Source: Cyclobacteriaceae bacterium
Lineage (GTDB): Bacteria > Bacteroidota > Bacteroidia > Cytophagales > Cyclobacteriaceae
DNA: 64,000 nucleotides
NCBI GenBank assembly: GCA_020832305.1
Contig: JAFIEV010000028.1
Location: 62,001-126,000 of the forward strand
Direction of reading: 5' to 3'
The translations under genes and the position numbers were made by a program. Shown here piece by piece: positions 9,407 to 18,667 of this stretch. Positions within the stretch are counted from its first letter, which is position 1, and the number at the start of each line of letters is the position of its first letter. The notes beneath the pieces are model-generated. The model was not told where the DNA came from and made no database searches. It saw only the letters and a list, made by a program, of their open reading frames with translations.

Positions 9407-10774
9407 TCAGGTTAAAGAAGGCAGAAAAAGGCTGAAAATATTTGTGTTATTGTCTGGGCATGAATATTCTATTTTTCCTCCATGTAGTGATATGGTTTTA
9501 GAAACAAATACCAGACCCAATCCAAATCCTCTTTTCCCTTTGGAGTTTTCACCTCTGAAAAAACGGGAGAATAGAAAGGTTTTTTCATGTTCATGAATTA
9601 CAGGCCCGACGTTAATAAAGTCGATTTGCAAGGGAGCATAGCTGCTTTTTATGTTTATGTAGGCTTTTTGTTCACCGCTGTACTGAATACAATTGACCAT
9701 AAGGTTGAGGATGGCCGATTTGATCAGGCGTTCGTTGGCATTGATAAGCAGATTTTCTTCGGCAGCATCGGCATTTTCATAGGTAACTGAAAAGCTAAAT
9801 CCCGGGTGTAATATCTGGAGTTCACCAATCAGATCAAAAATCAGGTCATCTATTCTGATTTGATTTTTAGCCATATTTTCGCCTGAATCGGTTTTGGAAA
9901 TTTCCATCAGGTAATTGATAATCTCTCCGAGGTTTTTGGTGTCTTCTTTTTGATTTTGTATCAATACCTCTAACTGTTGGAGGTCTGTTTCTCTCTCCAT
10001 TCTTTCAAAATTGGAGACTAAAATGGCAATAGGAGTTTTGAGTTCATGGGATATATGTTGTATGGCGTGCTTTTGAAAAGAAAAGGCATCGTACATCTTT
10101 TTCATAAGTTGGTTAAAGCGGTTGCCCAATGCCGAAATTTCATCGCTGGATCCCTTCACCTGAATCGGTATAAAATCACCTTCAAAATTATACTCGTTTA
10201 TCTGTCGGCTGATATCGGTAACAGAAGAGGTGATTTTGCCCGACAAGTACGAAGATATCATTACAATTATCAGGGAAAACACAGAAAATGTAATGAAGAG
10301 GGTATATTTAAGGAATTCGAGTTTTGAATATCCAAAGGCATCATAGGCTTTACTAATGCCGTAATATACTTTATCGCCCCTTTTTAGATAAAGGCCTACG
10401 ACATCGTATAAATCCTCTTTTGTTTCAAACCATTTATTGGTTTCGGATAAATCTTCCAGGATTTGTGGCGCTATCATTATAGGTAGATCGTCGATGCTGG
10501 AATAGATCAGCGATTTGTTTTCGTCGTAAATAAGCAGTTTTTCATCGTAAAAATCATGAATGGTAATCCAATCCATAGCCTGTATAATGCTTTCATCAAT
10601 ATCCCGTGTTTCGGTAAGAAAGCTCAGTGTGGAGGTTATTTTTTTCTTCTGTTCCTGTTGAAACTCTTCTTCCCTGTATTCAGAAAAAAGGGTAAACACA
10701 AAGAGAAAGACTGCACCAACCAGCCCTATGGTGGCAGTTGAAAAGTACAGTATGATCTTTTTTCTGATACTCAT
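9407..10774 (-). CDS. Sensor histidine kinase (HK2 of tandem two-component systems)
   Basis: 455 residues: TM1 (about 8-30), extracytoplasmic sensor (about 31-154), TM2 (about 155-178), HAMP, HisKA with phospho-acceptor His243 in ISHELKTP, then a HATPase domain. The N-box (NLMVNCIQYS) and glycine-rich G2 box (GFGLGL) are present, but the G1 box normally reading DxGxG is NVGPV, a departure shared by some kinases of this phylum. It starts 35 bases after the response regulator gene at 10810-11499 and is probably in one operon with it. The stimulus is unknown. Confidence 0.9.
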   Translation of the reverse strand: MSIRKKIILYFSTATIGLVGAVFLFVFTLFSEYREEEFQQEQKKKITSTLSFLTETRDIDESIIQAMDWITIHDFYDEKLLIYDENKSLIYSSIDDLPIMIAPQILEDLSETNKWFETKEDLYDVVGLYLKRGDKVYYGISKAYDAFGYSKLEFLKYTLFITFSVFSLIIVMISSYLSGKITSSVTDISRQINEYNFEGDFIPIQVKGSSDEISALGNRFNQLMKKMYDAFSFQKHAIQHISHELKTPIAILVSNFERMERETDLQQLEVLIQNQKEDTKNLGEIINYLMEISKTDSGENMAKNQIRIDDLIFDLIGELQILHPGFSFSVTYENADAAEENLLINANERLIKSAILNLMVNCIQYSGEQKAYINIKSSYAPLQIDFINVGPVIHEHEKTFLFSRFFRGENSKGKRGFGLGLVFVSKTISLHGGKIEYSCPDNNTNIFSLFLPSLT

Positions 10775-10809
10775 AGAAACAGCCTGTTTATAATGGGTTT
10801 TACAAAGGC

Positions 10810-11499
10810 TTAATCGCTTTCAAAATAATATCCATAGCCCACCTTGGTTCGGATCGAATTTTTGCCAAAAGGCTTATCGATTTTTTTTCTGAGGAAGTTT
10901 ATATACACTTCAATCGTATTGGTGTTGGCATCAAAAGCGGTGCCCCAAATTTCTTTTATAAGTGCTTTTTTGGCAACCAGTTCTCCTTTTGCCTCAAGCA
11001 ACCTGAGTAGAATTTGGTATTCTCTTGGTGTCAGATTTATTTCAACCCCCTGACGGGTAACTTTTTTTAAATCGGTATTGATAAGAATGTCAGAGGCTTT
11101 AATTACCGGTTCATTGCGCGGTAATTTATGAAGATTTTCGGTTCTTTTTATGAGTGAATTGATGCGCAAAATGAGTTCCCTCATATAAAAAGGCTTGGTG
11201 AGGTAATCATCGGCGCCACAGTCAAATCCTTTTACCTTGTCTTCAAGTTCATCGAAAGCGGTGAGCATGATTACCGGTGTACCTGCATCAAACTGCCTGA
11301 AGTCTTTGCATATATCATAACCGTTTTTGCCAGGGAGGTTGATGTCGAGAATGAGACAATCATATTTTGATTTTAAGAGCATTTTTTCTGCGAGCAGGCC
11401 ATCAAAAACTGTATTTACCTGCCATCCTTCAGCCTGAAGTGCCTCTTTGATGTTGTGGTTCAGGTCGGGATCATCTTCTATAAGTAGTATTTTTTTCAA
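10810..11499 (-). CDS. OmpR/PhoB-family response regulator (RR2)
   Basis: 229 residues. The receiver domain has the acidic pair at residues 9-10 (EDD), phospho-acceptor Asp52 (LDINLPG) and conserved Lys102 (TKPF). The C-terminal winged helix contains LTPREYQILLRLLE and a final GYGYYFE as in OmpR-type DNA-binding domains. The start overlaps the stop of the upstream kinase gene by four bases (11496-11499), so translation is coupled to that kinase. It could pair with either flanking kinase. Confidence 0.95.
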   Translation of the reverse strand: MKKILLIEDDPDLNHNIKEALQAEGWQVNTVFDGLLAEKMLLKSKYDCLILDINLPGKNGYDICKDFRQFDAGTPVIMLTAFDELEDKVKGFDCGADDYLTKPFYMRELILRINSLIKRTENLHKLPRNEPVIKASDILINTDLKKVTRQGVEINLTPREYQILLRLLEAKGELVAKKALIKEIWGTAFDANTNTIEVYINFLRKKIDKPFGKNSIRTKVGYGYYFESD

Positions 11500-12920
11500 A
11501 GCTTTAGAATATATTCTTTTTTCTTACTAGCCGATCTCGGTATGCGAACATAAATTTCTGTGCCTTTATTGGGTTCAGATTTCACATCAATGGTGCCATC
11601 ATGTAGTTCAATAATTTTTTTAGTAAGTGGAAGACCAATGCCAAATCCTTTTATGCTGCGCACATTGCTGGCCCTGAAGAATGGTTCAAAAACGCTTTTG
11701 ACTTCACCTTCCGGAATGCCTATGCCTTTATCAATTACGGTAAAAGAGATATTTTTCTTATCGGCAACTATAATGACATTTACATCTTCGTCTTTGGAAA
11801 ATTTACATGCATTTTCAATTAGGTTTGATAAGGCTATTTCAAACATGCTTTCAAAGCCATTAATGGTCAGGAAATCATCGCTTCCTTTGGGAACTTCCAG
11901 ATTAAAATGAATTTGTCGATCGGGTTTGGTTCTTTGAAATTCCTTTTTTAAAAACATGATCATTTCATCGATCCTGAAAGGTTTACGTATCAGGCCTTGT
12001 CCGTCAAAGCTGGCCTGGGCCAGTTTAAACAGATTGTCTGTGAGAATTTCGAGCCGGGCAGCTTCTTTAGTAATGCTTTGTATAGAGGCCACATAAGAGT
12101 CTGTATTACGTGGTCGGCTGAGAATGATTTCAGCCTCACCCAGAATAGCGGTAAGTGGGTTTTTTAATTCGTGAGAGGCATGACTTAAAAAGTTGTTCTG
12201 TATTTCGAAAGCTGTTTCTAGCCGGTCAAGCATTTTATTAAAAGTAAGTACCAGTTCCTGCAATTCATCATTGCTTCTGCCGGGATCCATTCTAAGGTGC
12301 AAATTTGATGCTTCAATTTCATTTACCCTGCGCGTGATTTTGGTAATGGGTCGTAAAATCTGGTCGGCATAAAACCTGCCCAGAAAATAGATAAAAAACA
12401 GGCTGAGCAAACAGCCACTTGCCAGCACTTGTTTGAGATTGTTGAGTTTTCGGTTACCCGACAGGTCTTCTGCAGTAACCATTACTACATAATCGCCCTC
12501 GTTATCGCGATAGAGCAGCCCATAGCTGTATTTTTTATTTTCCGCATACCGGGCATAACCCCGGTTGAGAATTTCATCTATTTTATCTTCCCTTATCACC
12601 ATTTCGAGGCTGTCTGACCACACCCTGCGTGTGGGAAGGTTTACATGGTAAAAATACTGCTCTTCTTCCGGCATTTTTTTTACATACTTTCTGAGAATGT
12701 CTGAATAAATAAATGTACTGGCTTCATCAGCTTCCAGATAAGCCTGTGCGGTGATAAGCGCTCTTTCCCTCAACCTGTTATAAAAATCATTGCGGGTATA
12801 GCGGGCATTAAAAAAGTAAACAAAAAAACTGAGCAGGACCAGCACGATGGCTGTCATAGCTGTAAAAATCAGGGAAATTTTCGTCCTGATGCGTAAACCG
12901 GTACGATCTTTTAAGGGCAT
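11496..12920 (-). CDS. Sensor histidine kinase (HK1 of tandem two-component systems)
   Basis: 474 residues: TM1 (about 17-38), periplasmic sensor (about 40-160), TM2 (about 163-182), HAMP (about 184-236), HisKA with His250 in SHASHELKNP, and a complete HATPase domain (N-box NLIENACKFS, G1 DKGIGI, G2 GFGIGL). It lies 95 bases downstream of response regulator RR1 and overlaps RR2 by four bases. The CusS-like order (RR then HK) suggests RR1 as cognate partner; this is inferred from order only. Confidence 0.93.
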   Translation of the reverse strand: MPLKDRTGLRIRTKISLIFTAMTAIVLVLLSFFVYFFNARYTRNDFYNRLRERALITAQAYLEADEASTFIYSDILRKYVKKMPEEEQYFYHVNLPTRRVWSDSLEMVIREDKIDEILNRGYARYAENKKYSYGLLYRDNEGDYVVMVTAEDLSGNRKLNNLKQVLASGCLLSLFFIYFLGRFYADQILRPITKITRRVNEIEASNLHLRMDPGRSNDELQELVLTFNKMLDRLETAFEIQNNFLSHASHELKNPLTAILGEAEIILSRPRNTDSYVASIQSITKEAARLEILTDNLFKLAQASFDGQGLIRKPFRIDEMIMFLKKEFQRTKPDRQIHFNLEVPKGSDDFLTINGFESMFEIALSNLIENACKFSKDEDVNVIIVADKKNISFTVIDKGIGIPEGEVKSVFEPFFRASNVRSIKGFGIGLPLTKKIIELHDGTIDVKSEPNKGTEIYVRIPRSASKKKEYILKL

Positions 12921-13015
12921 ATTTTATTTTTGACCACACTGATTAAATAAAAAACCTTTCTTATGTATTTGCATAGGCTTTAAAGCTACATGTGAAAAGA
13001 TTTCATATTAATAAG

Positions 13016-13693
13016 TTAATCTTTTTTCATAACGTATCCCATTCCCACAACTGTGTGAATCAGTCGTATGGGGAAACCTTTGTCTACTTTATTTCTAAGA
13101 TAGTTAACGTAAACATCAATGATATTTGTACCAAGATCAAAGTTTACCTCCCATACATGCTGGAAAATCTCCAGTCTTGACAATACTTTTTGCGGGTTAC
13201 GCATAAAATACTCAAGCAAAGTAAACTCCCTGGCCGTGAGTTTTATGATTTTGCCCGCCCGTTCCACCACTTTGGTGTCTAGATTGAGAGAAAGATCTTC
13301 GAAAGTAAGAACACGGTGATTTGAGTTCTTTTGTACCCTTCGGGTAATTGCCTGAATACGGGCGAGCAGCTCCTGAAATTTAAAAGGTTTGGGCAGATAA
13401 TCATCAGCGCCTGTATTCAATCCGGCAACAATATTCTCGGTACTATCCAATGCGGTAAGCATTATTACCGGGGTCTCGTTGCCCTTTTCTTCCCGAAGAT
13501 TTTTGCAGACATCGAGTCCATCGAGTCCCGGTAAAATCAGGTCAAGTATAATCAAATCGTATTTGCCTTTCAATGCCAAACCCAGGCCTTCTTCGCCGTT
13601 GTGGGATACTGTGACTTTCATTCCCTCTTCTTCCAGGCCTTTGGTGATAAAAGAAGCAACATTGTGCTCATCTTCAATTAACAAAATATTCAT
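13016..13693 (-). CDS. OmpR/PhoB-family response regulator (RR1)
   Basis: 225 residues. Receiver with EDE acidic site (7-9), phospho-acceptor Asp51 (LDLILPG) and Lys102 (PKPF); winged-helix DNA-binding domain with LTAREFTLLEYFM and a C-terminal VVGMGYVMKKD as in the CusR/PcoR-like group. First gene of the RR1-HK1-RR2-HK2 series. Upstream on the minus strand a TTG (13799-13797) and a TATATTTT box (13775-13768) spaced by 21 bases could be its promoter, but both match the Bacteroidota consensus only partly. Confidence 0.95.
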   Translation of the reverse strand: MNILLIEDEHNVASFITKGLEEEGMKVTVSHNGEEGLGLALKGKYDLIILDLILPGLDGLDVCKNLREEKGNETPVIMLTALDSTENIVAGLNTGADDYLPKPFKFQELLARIQAITRRVQKNSNHRVLTFEDLSLNLDTKVVERAGKIIKLTAREFTLLEYFMRNPQKVLSRLEIFQHVWEVNFDLGTNIIDVYVNYLRNKVDKGFPIRLIHTVVGMGYVMKKD

Positions 13694-13840
13694 AGTAAAA
13701 AAATTAAACGCCTTGATTTTCAGCGCTTAAGGGTGAGGCCTTTGCTTTACTGAAAACTTTCAGGGTAAAAATATAAAAAAATATTCTGATTTTGACCAAT
13801 GTAAGCCCTAATTAAAGCGAAATTCTTCTACGCATGTAGA

Positions 13841-15088
13841 TTAATTTCTGGTATGTCCCATACCCCTGGCCAGCCATTTATAACTGGTAAGTTCTTCCAA
13901 TGCCATAGGGCCCCGGGCATGTAATTTTTGCGTACTTATGCCAATTTCTGCGCCAAGGCCAAATTGAGCCCCATCTGTAAAAGCGGTGGAAGCATTGGCA
14001 TAGACTACAGCCGCATCAACAACCTTCATAAACAGTTCAACAGCTTTTTCATTTTCGGCAATGATGGCCTCGCTGTGCTTTGAACTGTATCTGGCAATAT
14101 GTTCCATAGCTGCTTCCTGGTTTTCTACTGTTTTTATGGCCAGCTTATAGTCTAAAAATTCTATGCCAAAGTGTTCTTCCTGAGCTTGATGGAGTAATAT
14201 TTCGGGGTAGTTGCCCTTGAGCATAGTGTAGGCGTCAGGGTCGGCGTAAATGTGCACATCCTTTTCAGACAAAGCTTTTACAATATCTTCAAGTACATTA
14301 AGTTTTTTCTTATGTATAACAAGACAGTCGAGGGCATTACAAACACTTACGCGCCTTGTCTTGGCATTGAAAACTATTTTTTTTGCCATTTCCAGATCTG
14401 CACTTTCATCAATATAAGTATGAACAATACCTGCACCTGTTTCAATAACCGGTACTTTGGCATTTTCGCGCACATAGTTGATCAGATTCTGACTGCCTCG
14501 CGGAATGATTATATCTACATAATCCCTTGCATTAAGCATGGCCTGGGTCGCTTCGCGATCTGCTGGAAGCAGGGTTATAATATCTGTGTTGATTTTTTTT
14601 CTGAGCAGTACTTTTTTAATCAGGGTAACAATGGCCTGATTTGAAAAATCGGCATCACTTCCGCCTTTCAGAAGACAAACATTGCCCGTTTTTAAACACA
14701 GGGAAAAGACATCAAATGTCACATTGGGGCGCGATTCGTATATTATGCCCACTACACCGATCGGCACGGTAATTTTCGAAAGCTCGAGCCCGTTTTCAAG
14801 GGTTCGGTGCATTTTTATCATGCCCAGGGGGCTTTCGAGTTTACTTACATTTAATAAATCTGAAGCAATATCTTTGATGCGCTGTTCGCTGAGTTTTAAC
14901 CGGTCATACCTTGGATCGCTGATGGGCATGCGCTCGAGGTCTTTGCGGTTAGCTTCTAATAATGCAGGAATATGAGCGACCGCCTCTTCTGCAAGCAATT
15001 CCAATACTTCATCAATGGTTTGCATGGGCACCATATTGAGCGATCTGCTTGCCTGTTTACATGCTTCAAAAGTCGATGTAAGATTCAT
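13841..15088 (-). CDS. proA: Glutamate-5-semialdehyde dehydrogenase (gamma-glutamyl phosphate reductase)
   Basis: 415 residues, the usual ProA length. It reduces gamma-glutamyl phosphate with NADPH to glutamate-5-semialdehyde, the second step of proline synthesis, in the cytosol. Seen in the sequence: IYESRPNVT (117-125), the LKGGSDA cofactor loop, IPRGSQNLI, and the catalytic Cys250 in [15 protein letters not shown]. It is the last gene of the five-gene operon, 13 bases after proB, the normal B-then-A order. Confidence 0.97.
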   Translation of the reverse strand: MNLTSTFEACKQASRSLNMVPMQTIDEVLELLAEEAVAHIPALLEANRKDLERMPISDPRYDRLKLSEQRIKDIASDLLNVSKLESPLGMIKMHRTLENGLELSKITVPIGVVGIIYESRPNVTFDVFSLCLKTGNVCLLKGGSDADFSNQAIVTLIKKVLLRKKINTDIITLLPADREATQAMLNARDYVDIIIPRGSQNLINYVRENAKVPVIETGAGIVHTYIDESADLEMAKKIVFNAKTRRVSVCNALDCLVIHKKKLNVLEDIVKALSEKDVHIYADPDAYTMLKGNYPEILLHQAQEEHFGIEFLDYKLAIKTVENQEAAMEHIARYSSKHSEAIIAENEKAVELFMKVVDAAVVYANASTAFTDGAQFGLGAEIGISTQKLHARGPMALEELTSYKWLARGMGHTRN

Positions 15089-15101
15089 TTATCAATTATG
15101 T

Positions 15102-16187
15102 TTAATACAAATACAAATGATCGTAGTGCACCAGGGGCTTTTCGTTTTTAAGTCCAACAACCTCCTGCGCTTTTTTGTCTCCATATTGCGCTCTGCCAAG
15201 CCCTATTTCCTTGTTCTGGTGGTCGAATATACGAATGATATCATTTTTTTGAAAAAAACCTTCAATATGTGTTATGCCTACCGGAAGCAGACTGGCGGCT
15301 TTTTGCGATTTAAGGATTTGTGCAGCACCCTGATTGATATACACTTTACCAGTGGCAAAACCCGCCGAATGACCGATCCACTTTTTTATATTATTGGCAC
15401 TTTTTTTAGCTTTAAAACGCGTGCCCAGGTTTTCGCCTGCTGCAATGCGGCTGATTACCGATTCGGTATATCCGTTGGCAATGAAAACCTCTGTTCCCAA
15501 CCCGGCTGATTTTATGGCATTTCTGCATTTGGTAATGATGCCACCTCTGCCAAAACCCGATTTTTTGGTGGAAGCTATGTGGTCGAGGTCTATTGCTTCG
15601 GGATCATATACCGAAATAATTTTTGATCCGGGCATCGCAGGATCACCATCATAAACCCCGTCAATATTACTGAGAATAATAAGTGCATCTGCATTGACCA
15701 TGGCCGCTACCAGACCGGCCAACTCATCGTTATCGGTAAACATCAACTCTGTTACCGAAACCACATCATTTTCATTCACCACCGGTATAATGCCGTATTG
15801 AAGCAAGGTGTTGATACAACTTCTCATGTTGAGGTAATGCTGCCTGTCTTTGAAATCCTGCCGGGTCACCAATACCTGGGCACAAAGCAGGTTAAAAGAC
15901 TTAAATAATTCAGTATAATGCTGCATAAGCTGCACCTGACCAATGGAGGATAAAACCTGCCGACCCGCTACAGGGTCTGTCTTGGCTGGTAAACTTAACA
16001 ATCCCCTTCCGGCCGCTACAGCGCCCGATGATATTAATATTACTTCCACGCCTTCCTGATTGAGATTGGCCATTTGTTTAACCAGGCTTAGCATAATATC
16101 CAGGTTGGGCAGTCCGTCGTTTTTTGTCAGTACATTTGAGCCAACCTTAATGGCTATTCTTCTGAATAAATATGAATCGGAAATCAA
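15102..16187 (-). CDS. proB: Glutamate 5-kinase with PUA domain
   Basis: 361 residues. It phosphorylates glutamate to gamma-glutamyl phosphate, the committed and proline-feedback-inhibited step of proline synthesis. The amino-acid-kinase fold spans about 8-250 (KVGSNVLT near the start, ISSGAVAAGRG around 52-62, VNENDVVS around 137, FTDNDELAGLVA); a PUA domain fills about 275-355, ending with IGLGRAQYG. The start is three bases from the stop of the upstream HolD-like gene, so the two are translationally close. Confidence 0.97.
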   Translation of the reverse strand: MISDSYLFRRIAIKVGSNVLTKNDGLPNLDIMLSLVKQMANLNQEGVEVILISSGAVAAGRGLLSLPAKTDPVAGRQVLSSIGQVQLMQHYTELFKSFNLLCAQVLVTRQDFKDRQHYLNMRSCINTLLQYGIIPVVNENDVVSVTELMFTDNDELAGLVAAMVNADALIILSNIDGVYDGDPAMPGSKIISVYDPEAIDLDHIASTKKSGFGRGGIITKCRNAIKSAGLGTEVFIANGYTESVISRIAAGENLGTRFKAKKSANNIKKWIGHSAGFATGKVYINQGAAQILKSQKAASLLPVGITHIEGFFQKNDIIRIFDHQNKEIGLGRAQYGDKKAQEVVGLKNEKPLVHYDHLYLY

Positions 16188-16190
16188 GGT

Positions 16191-16769
16191 TTATATAATG
16201 GTTTTAAGAGTTTCCCACAGTTTTACTTTTTCATCCCTGTACATTATGAGGGATTCAAGTGAAGTTGAATGTATGAATTTTACGCCATCGATTTCGATGA
16301 TCTGATAAAAATCAACGGTTTTGGGTATGTTTTTTACATTTCGGGTGCCAAAAGTTAAACAAATGTAGCATTGACTGGCATCGATACGTTGCTTGATATA
16401 TTCATCATCCAAACCATCATGCAAGCACAGGGTACGGTCTGATTTTATATGAATGGCTGCAATAATGTTTTTGAGCAATTCATTTTCCGGAGCCGCAGGC
16501 TGGTCATTAAGGACTGACGGCAGAATTACGACCAGGTCATAGGTTTTATGGGGGTCATCTGGTGCCACTGAAACCAGAGGAATGGGTGTTTGAGGCTTTT
16601 CCTCCGGAAATCCCTCTTTCAATTCCTCTTTTACTTCTTCCTGCACCATCACTTCCTGCTCCTCCGGCAAATCGACGTTTGCCAGTACCGGCGCAGCTTC
16701 CGGGACTTCAGTAATATACAGGTCTTCGGGATAGATATATTTCAGATAGTTGATGGCATCTATTTCCAT
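16191..16769 (-). CDS. Hypothetical protein, possibly HolD (DNA polymerase III psi)-like
   Basis: 192 residues, no signal peptide. An acidic, Glu/Pro-rich linker (about 28-72) separates an N-terminal INYLKYIYPEDLYITE segment from a C-terminal Rossmann-like domain (about 78-192) with LVVILPSVL and CYICLTFGT strands. The arrangement of a leading YL..L helix, a 'LLKNIIAAIHI' segment and a terminal 'LESL...KVKLWETL' helix resembles the psi subunit HolD, but that is a visual resemblance only. It sits between a thioesterase gene (11-base gap) and proB (3-base gap). Other identities remain open. Confidence 0.45.
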   Translation of the reverse strand: MEIDAINYLKYIYPEDLYITEVPEAAPVLANVDLPEEQEVMVQEEVKEELKEGFPEEKPQTPIPLVSVAPDDPHKTYDLVVILPSVLNDQPAAPENELLKNIIAAIHIKSDRTLCLHDGLDDEYIKQRIDASQCYICLTFGTRNVKNIPKTVDFYQIIEIDGVKFIHSTSLESLIMYRDEKVKLWETLKTII

Positions 16770-16780
16770 AACAGAATTAT

Positions 16781-17308
16781 TTAAGGCTTTTCAGGAAAAA
16801 AGATGGTTTTCAGATCAGTGGCATCTTCTGGCTTAATTCTTCCGGCAAGCAGGAGTCGAAGATCACGGCGATGTAAAGCGCCTTTGAAGAGCGCTTTTTC
16901 TTCGTCTGTTTCAGGCATGGCCTCAGGCACAGCTATTGGCTGTCCGTTTTTGTCTACAGCTACGTAGGTAAAAAAGGCGCTGTTGCTTTTGAATTTCTGA
17001 CCACTGGGTATGTCCTCAGACCATACGACTATGTATACTTCCATTGAAGTATTGAAAGCGCGGGTCACTTTGGCTTCCAGGGTGACTACATTACCCAGGG
17101 GAATGGCCCTTGAAAAGGATATATTGTCTACTGAAGCAGTTACCACGAGACTTTGGGAATGTCTTTGGGCGCTCACACCACCAACGATATCCATCCAATG
17201 CATAAGCCTTCCACCCATCAGGTTGTTGATGGTGTTGGTGTCGTTGGGCAACAGAATCTCAGATTTCAGAACAAGAGATTCTTTTACAAATTTCTTTTTT
17301 CTTTCCAT
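16781..17308 (-). CDS. Acyl-CoA thioesterase, hotdog fold (BACH/YciA type)
   Basis: 175 residues. Cytosolic enzyme expected to hydrolyse acyl-CoA to free acid and CoA. The single hotdog domain carries NTINNLMGGRLMHWMD (about 23-38), the active-site helix of the BACH/YciA family with Asn/Asp residues, followed by VTASVDNISFSRAI. The C-terminal tail (from about 130) is slightly extended. It lies five bases after pcm and 11 bases before the HolD-like gene in the same operon. Chain-length preference is unknown. Confidence 0.88.
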   Translation of the reverse strand: MERKKKFVKESLVLKSEILLPNDTNTINNLMGGRLMHWMDIVGGVSAQRHSQSLVVTASVDNISFSRAIPLGNVVTLEAKVTRAFNTSMEVYIVVWSEDIPSGQKFKSNSAFFTYVAVDKNGQPIAVPEAMPETDEEKALFKGALHRRDLRLLLAGRIKPEDATDLKTIFFPEKP

Positions 17309-17313
17309 AGCAT

Positions 17314-17967
17314 TTATTCATTCCAGCCAAATTTACCCAGTAAGGGCACGAATCTGAAGTAATCAAATTCTTCGCTGTAAACTTGTTTTTCGGAAATTTT
17401 GGTAATCCTTAACATACGTTGCTGCTCAGTATCACCCACGGGTATGACCAGTATGCCATTGATCTGTAATTGCTCTATAAGTTTAGCCGGTATTCCGGGA
17501 GCGCCGGCAGTCACCAGTATTTTGTCATAAGGTGCGTATAATGGCCAACCCTGAGAGCCGTCACCATGCCTGAATACTGCGTTATAGCCTATTTTAGGTA
17601 AAAAGGCTTTTGCGCCCGCATATAGATTTTTATTGTATTCGATGGTATATACCCTGGCTCCCAATTCGTTAAGTACGCAGCATTGATAGCCAGAGCCGGT
17701 GCCAATCTCGAGCACTTTATCGCCCGGGTTTACCATGAGCAATTCAGTTTGAAAGGCTACCGTAAAAGGTTGCGAAATAGTCTGCCCTTCTCCTATCGGA
17801 AAAGCTTTGTCCTGATAAGCATGTTCTAAAAAAGCATTTTCGAAAAAAAAATGCCTGGGAACGCATTCAATGGCTTTTAGTACTTTTTCATCTTTGATGC
17901 CTTTTTCCATCAGCTTTTTAACCAGCCCTTTGCGCATTCCTTTATGTTTGTACGTATCTGTAAGCAT
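17314..17967 (-). CDS. pcm: Protein-L-isoaspartate O-methyltransferase (cytosolic copy)
   Basis: 217 residues, typical PIMT size. It methylates L-isoaspartyl residues in aged proteins using S-adenosylmethionine, starting their repair. The substrate loop GEGQTISQPF (59-68) and SAM motif I LEIGTGSGYQ (86-95) are intact, as are VPRHFF near 36 and the later DKILVTAGAPG. No signal peptide, in contrast to the second PIMT at 29146-29832. It is the first gene of the pcm-thioesterase-HolD-like-proB-proA operon. Confidence 0.95.
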   Translation of the reverse strand: MLTDTYKHKGMRKGLVKKLMEKGIKDEKVLKAIECVPRHFFFENAFLEHAYQDKAFPIGEGQTISQPFTVAFQTELLMVNPGDKVLEIGTGSGYQCCVLNELGARVYTIEYNKNLYAGAKAFLPKIGYNAVFRHGDGSQGWPLYAPYDKILVTAGAPGIPAKLIEQLQINGILVIPVGDTEQQRMLRITKISEKQVYSEEFDYFRFVPLLGKFGWNE

Positions 17968-18030
17968 CTCTGATTATCTCCTGAAAGTTGTAAATTTAAG
18001 GCTGATCCGGCGTTTTTTCGCTATACACAC

Positions 18031-18061
18031 CAAATTTAATGTTTTGTTGTTCCGGGAAAAA
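18031..18061 (-). promoter_or_regulatory. Candidate promoter of the pcm-proBA operon
   Basis: On the minus strand TAAATTTG (18038-18031) is an exact match to the Bacteroidota -7 box TAnnTTTG, preceded after a 19-base spacer by TTTT (18061-18058) in place of the TTTG -33 box. It lies about 64 bases before the pcm start. Confidence 0.4.
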
Positions 18062-18626
18062 GCCATTCCTTCCTGAATGAGCATTAATAAGCATTGAATA
18101 TTGTTTCATTGAAGCAGGGGCATATTAATTTAAATCCGTATAAAATTTTATGTAATATTCCTTTTTCATCATGCTGAAAGATGATCATTTTGAGTTGGTT
18201 AGAATCGTTTATAGCCGGAAGGTTTTTTTTTCGTGGTTCAGAAAATAGAAATTAATTTTTCTAATAAAAACTCAATTTAATCTAAATTCAATTTTATATG
18301 TTTGTCTTTTATTTTCCTGCTGCGTAATTGTTTAAACAGTGAACATTATCAGTTGTGTTAGGTTCTCAACATCAATATATTAATTGTATTTTGGGAATGA
18401 TATAATGATTTGTAAATATAAAGATTGGGTAAGGCTGATTTTTTCAGGTGGGTTTAGGTTCAATGGCGACTTTTTCATTGAAAATCAGCAATATAATGAC
18501 GCCGGCTCTAAATAATGTGATTTTTGGGCATATTTATGTGGTTTTTTATTTTAACAAGTTTTTTTGCAAAAAACTTGCAGTACTTACATTCATAATGAAT
18601 TGGCTAAAAAATGATGTGAAAATGAA

Positions 18627-18656
18627 TTGTGAATTGAAAATATTTTTATACTTTAG
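18627..18656 (+). promoter_or_regulatory. Candidate promoter of the LytTR regulator gene
   Basis: TTG at 18627-18629, a 19-base spacer, then TACTTTAG at 18649-18656 (one mismatch to TAnnTTTG), ending 11 bases before the start codon. A short leader is implied. Confidence 0.3.
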
Positions 18657-18667
18657 AACACAATTTT

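Larger units (their letters stand above)
17968..18667. other. 700-base AT-rich intergenic region between divergent genes
   Basis: No coding region is supported here. It contains candidate promoters at both ends (listed separately), AT-rich tracts and no repeat shared with the other intergenic islands of the window. Confidence 0.6.

Noticed and set aside
14252-14644. 130-residue open frame antisense to proA
   Set aside because: It lies wholly within the well-supported proA gene and has no family signal.
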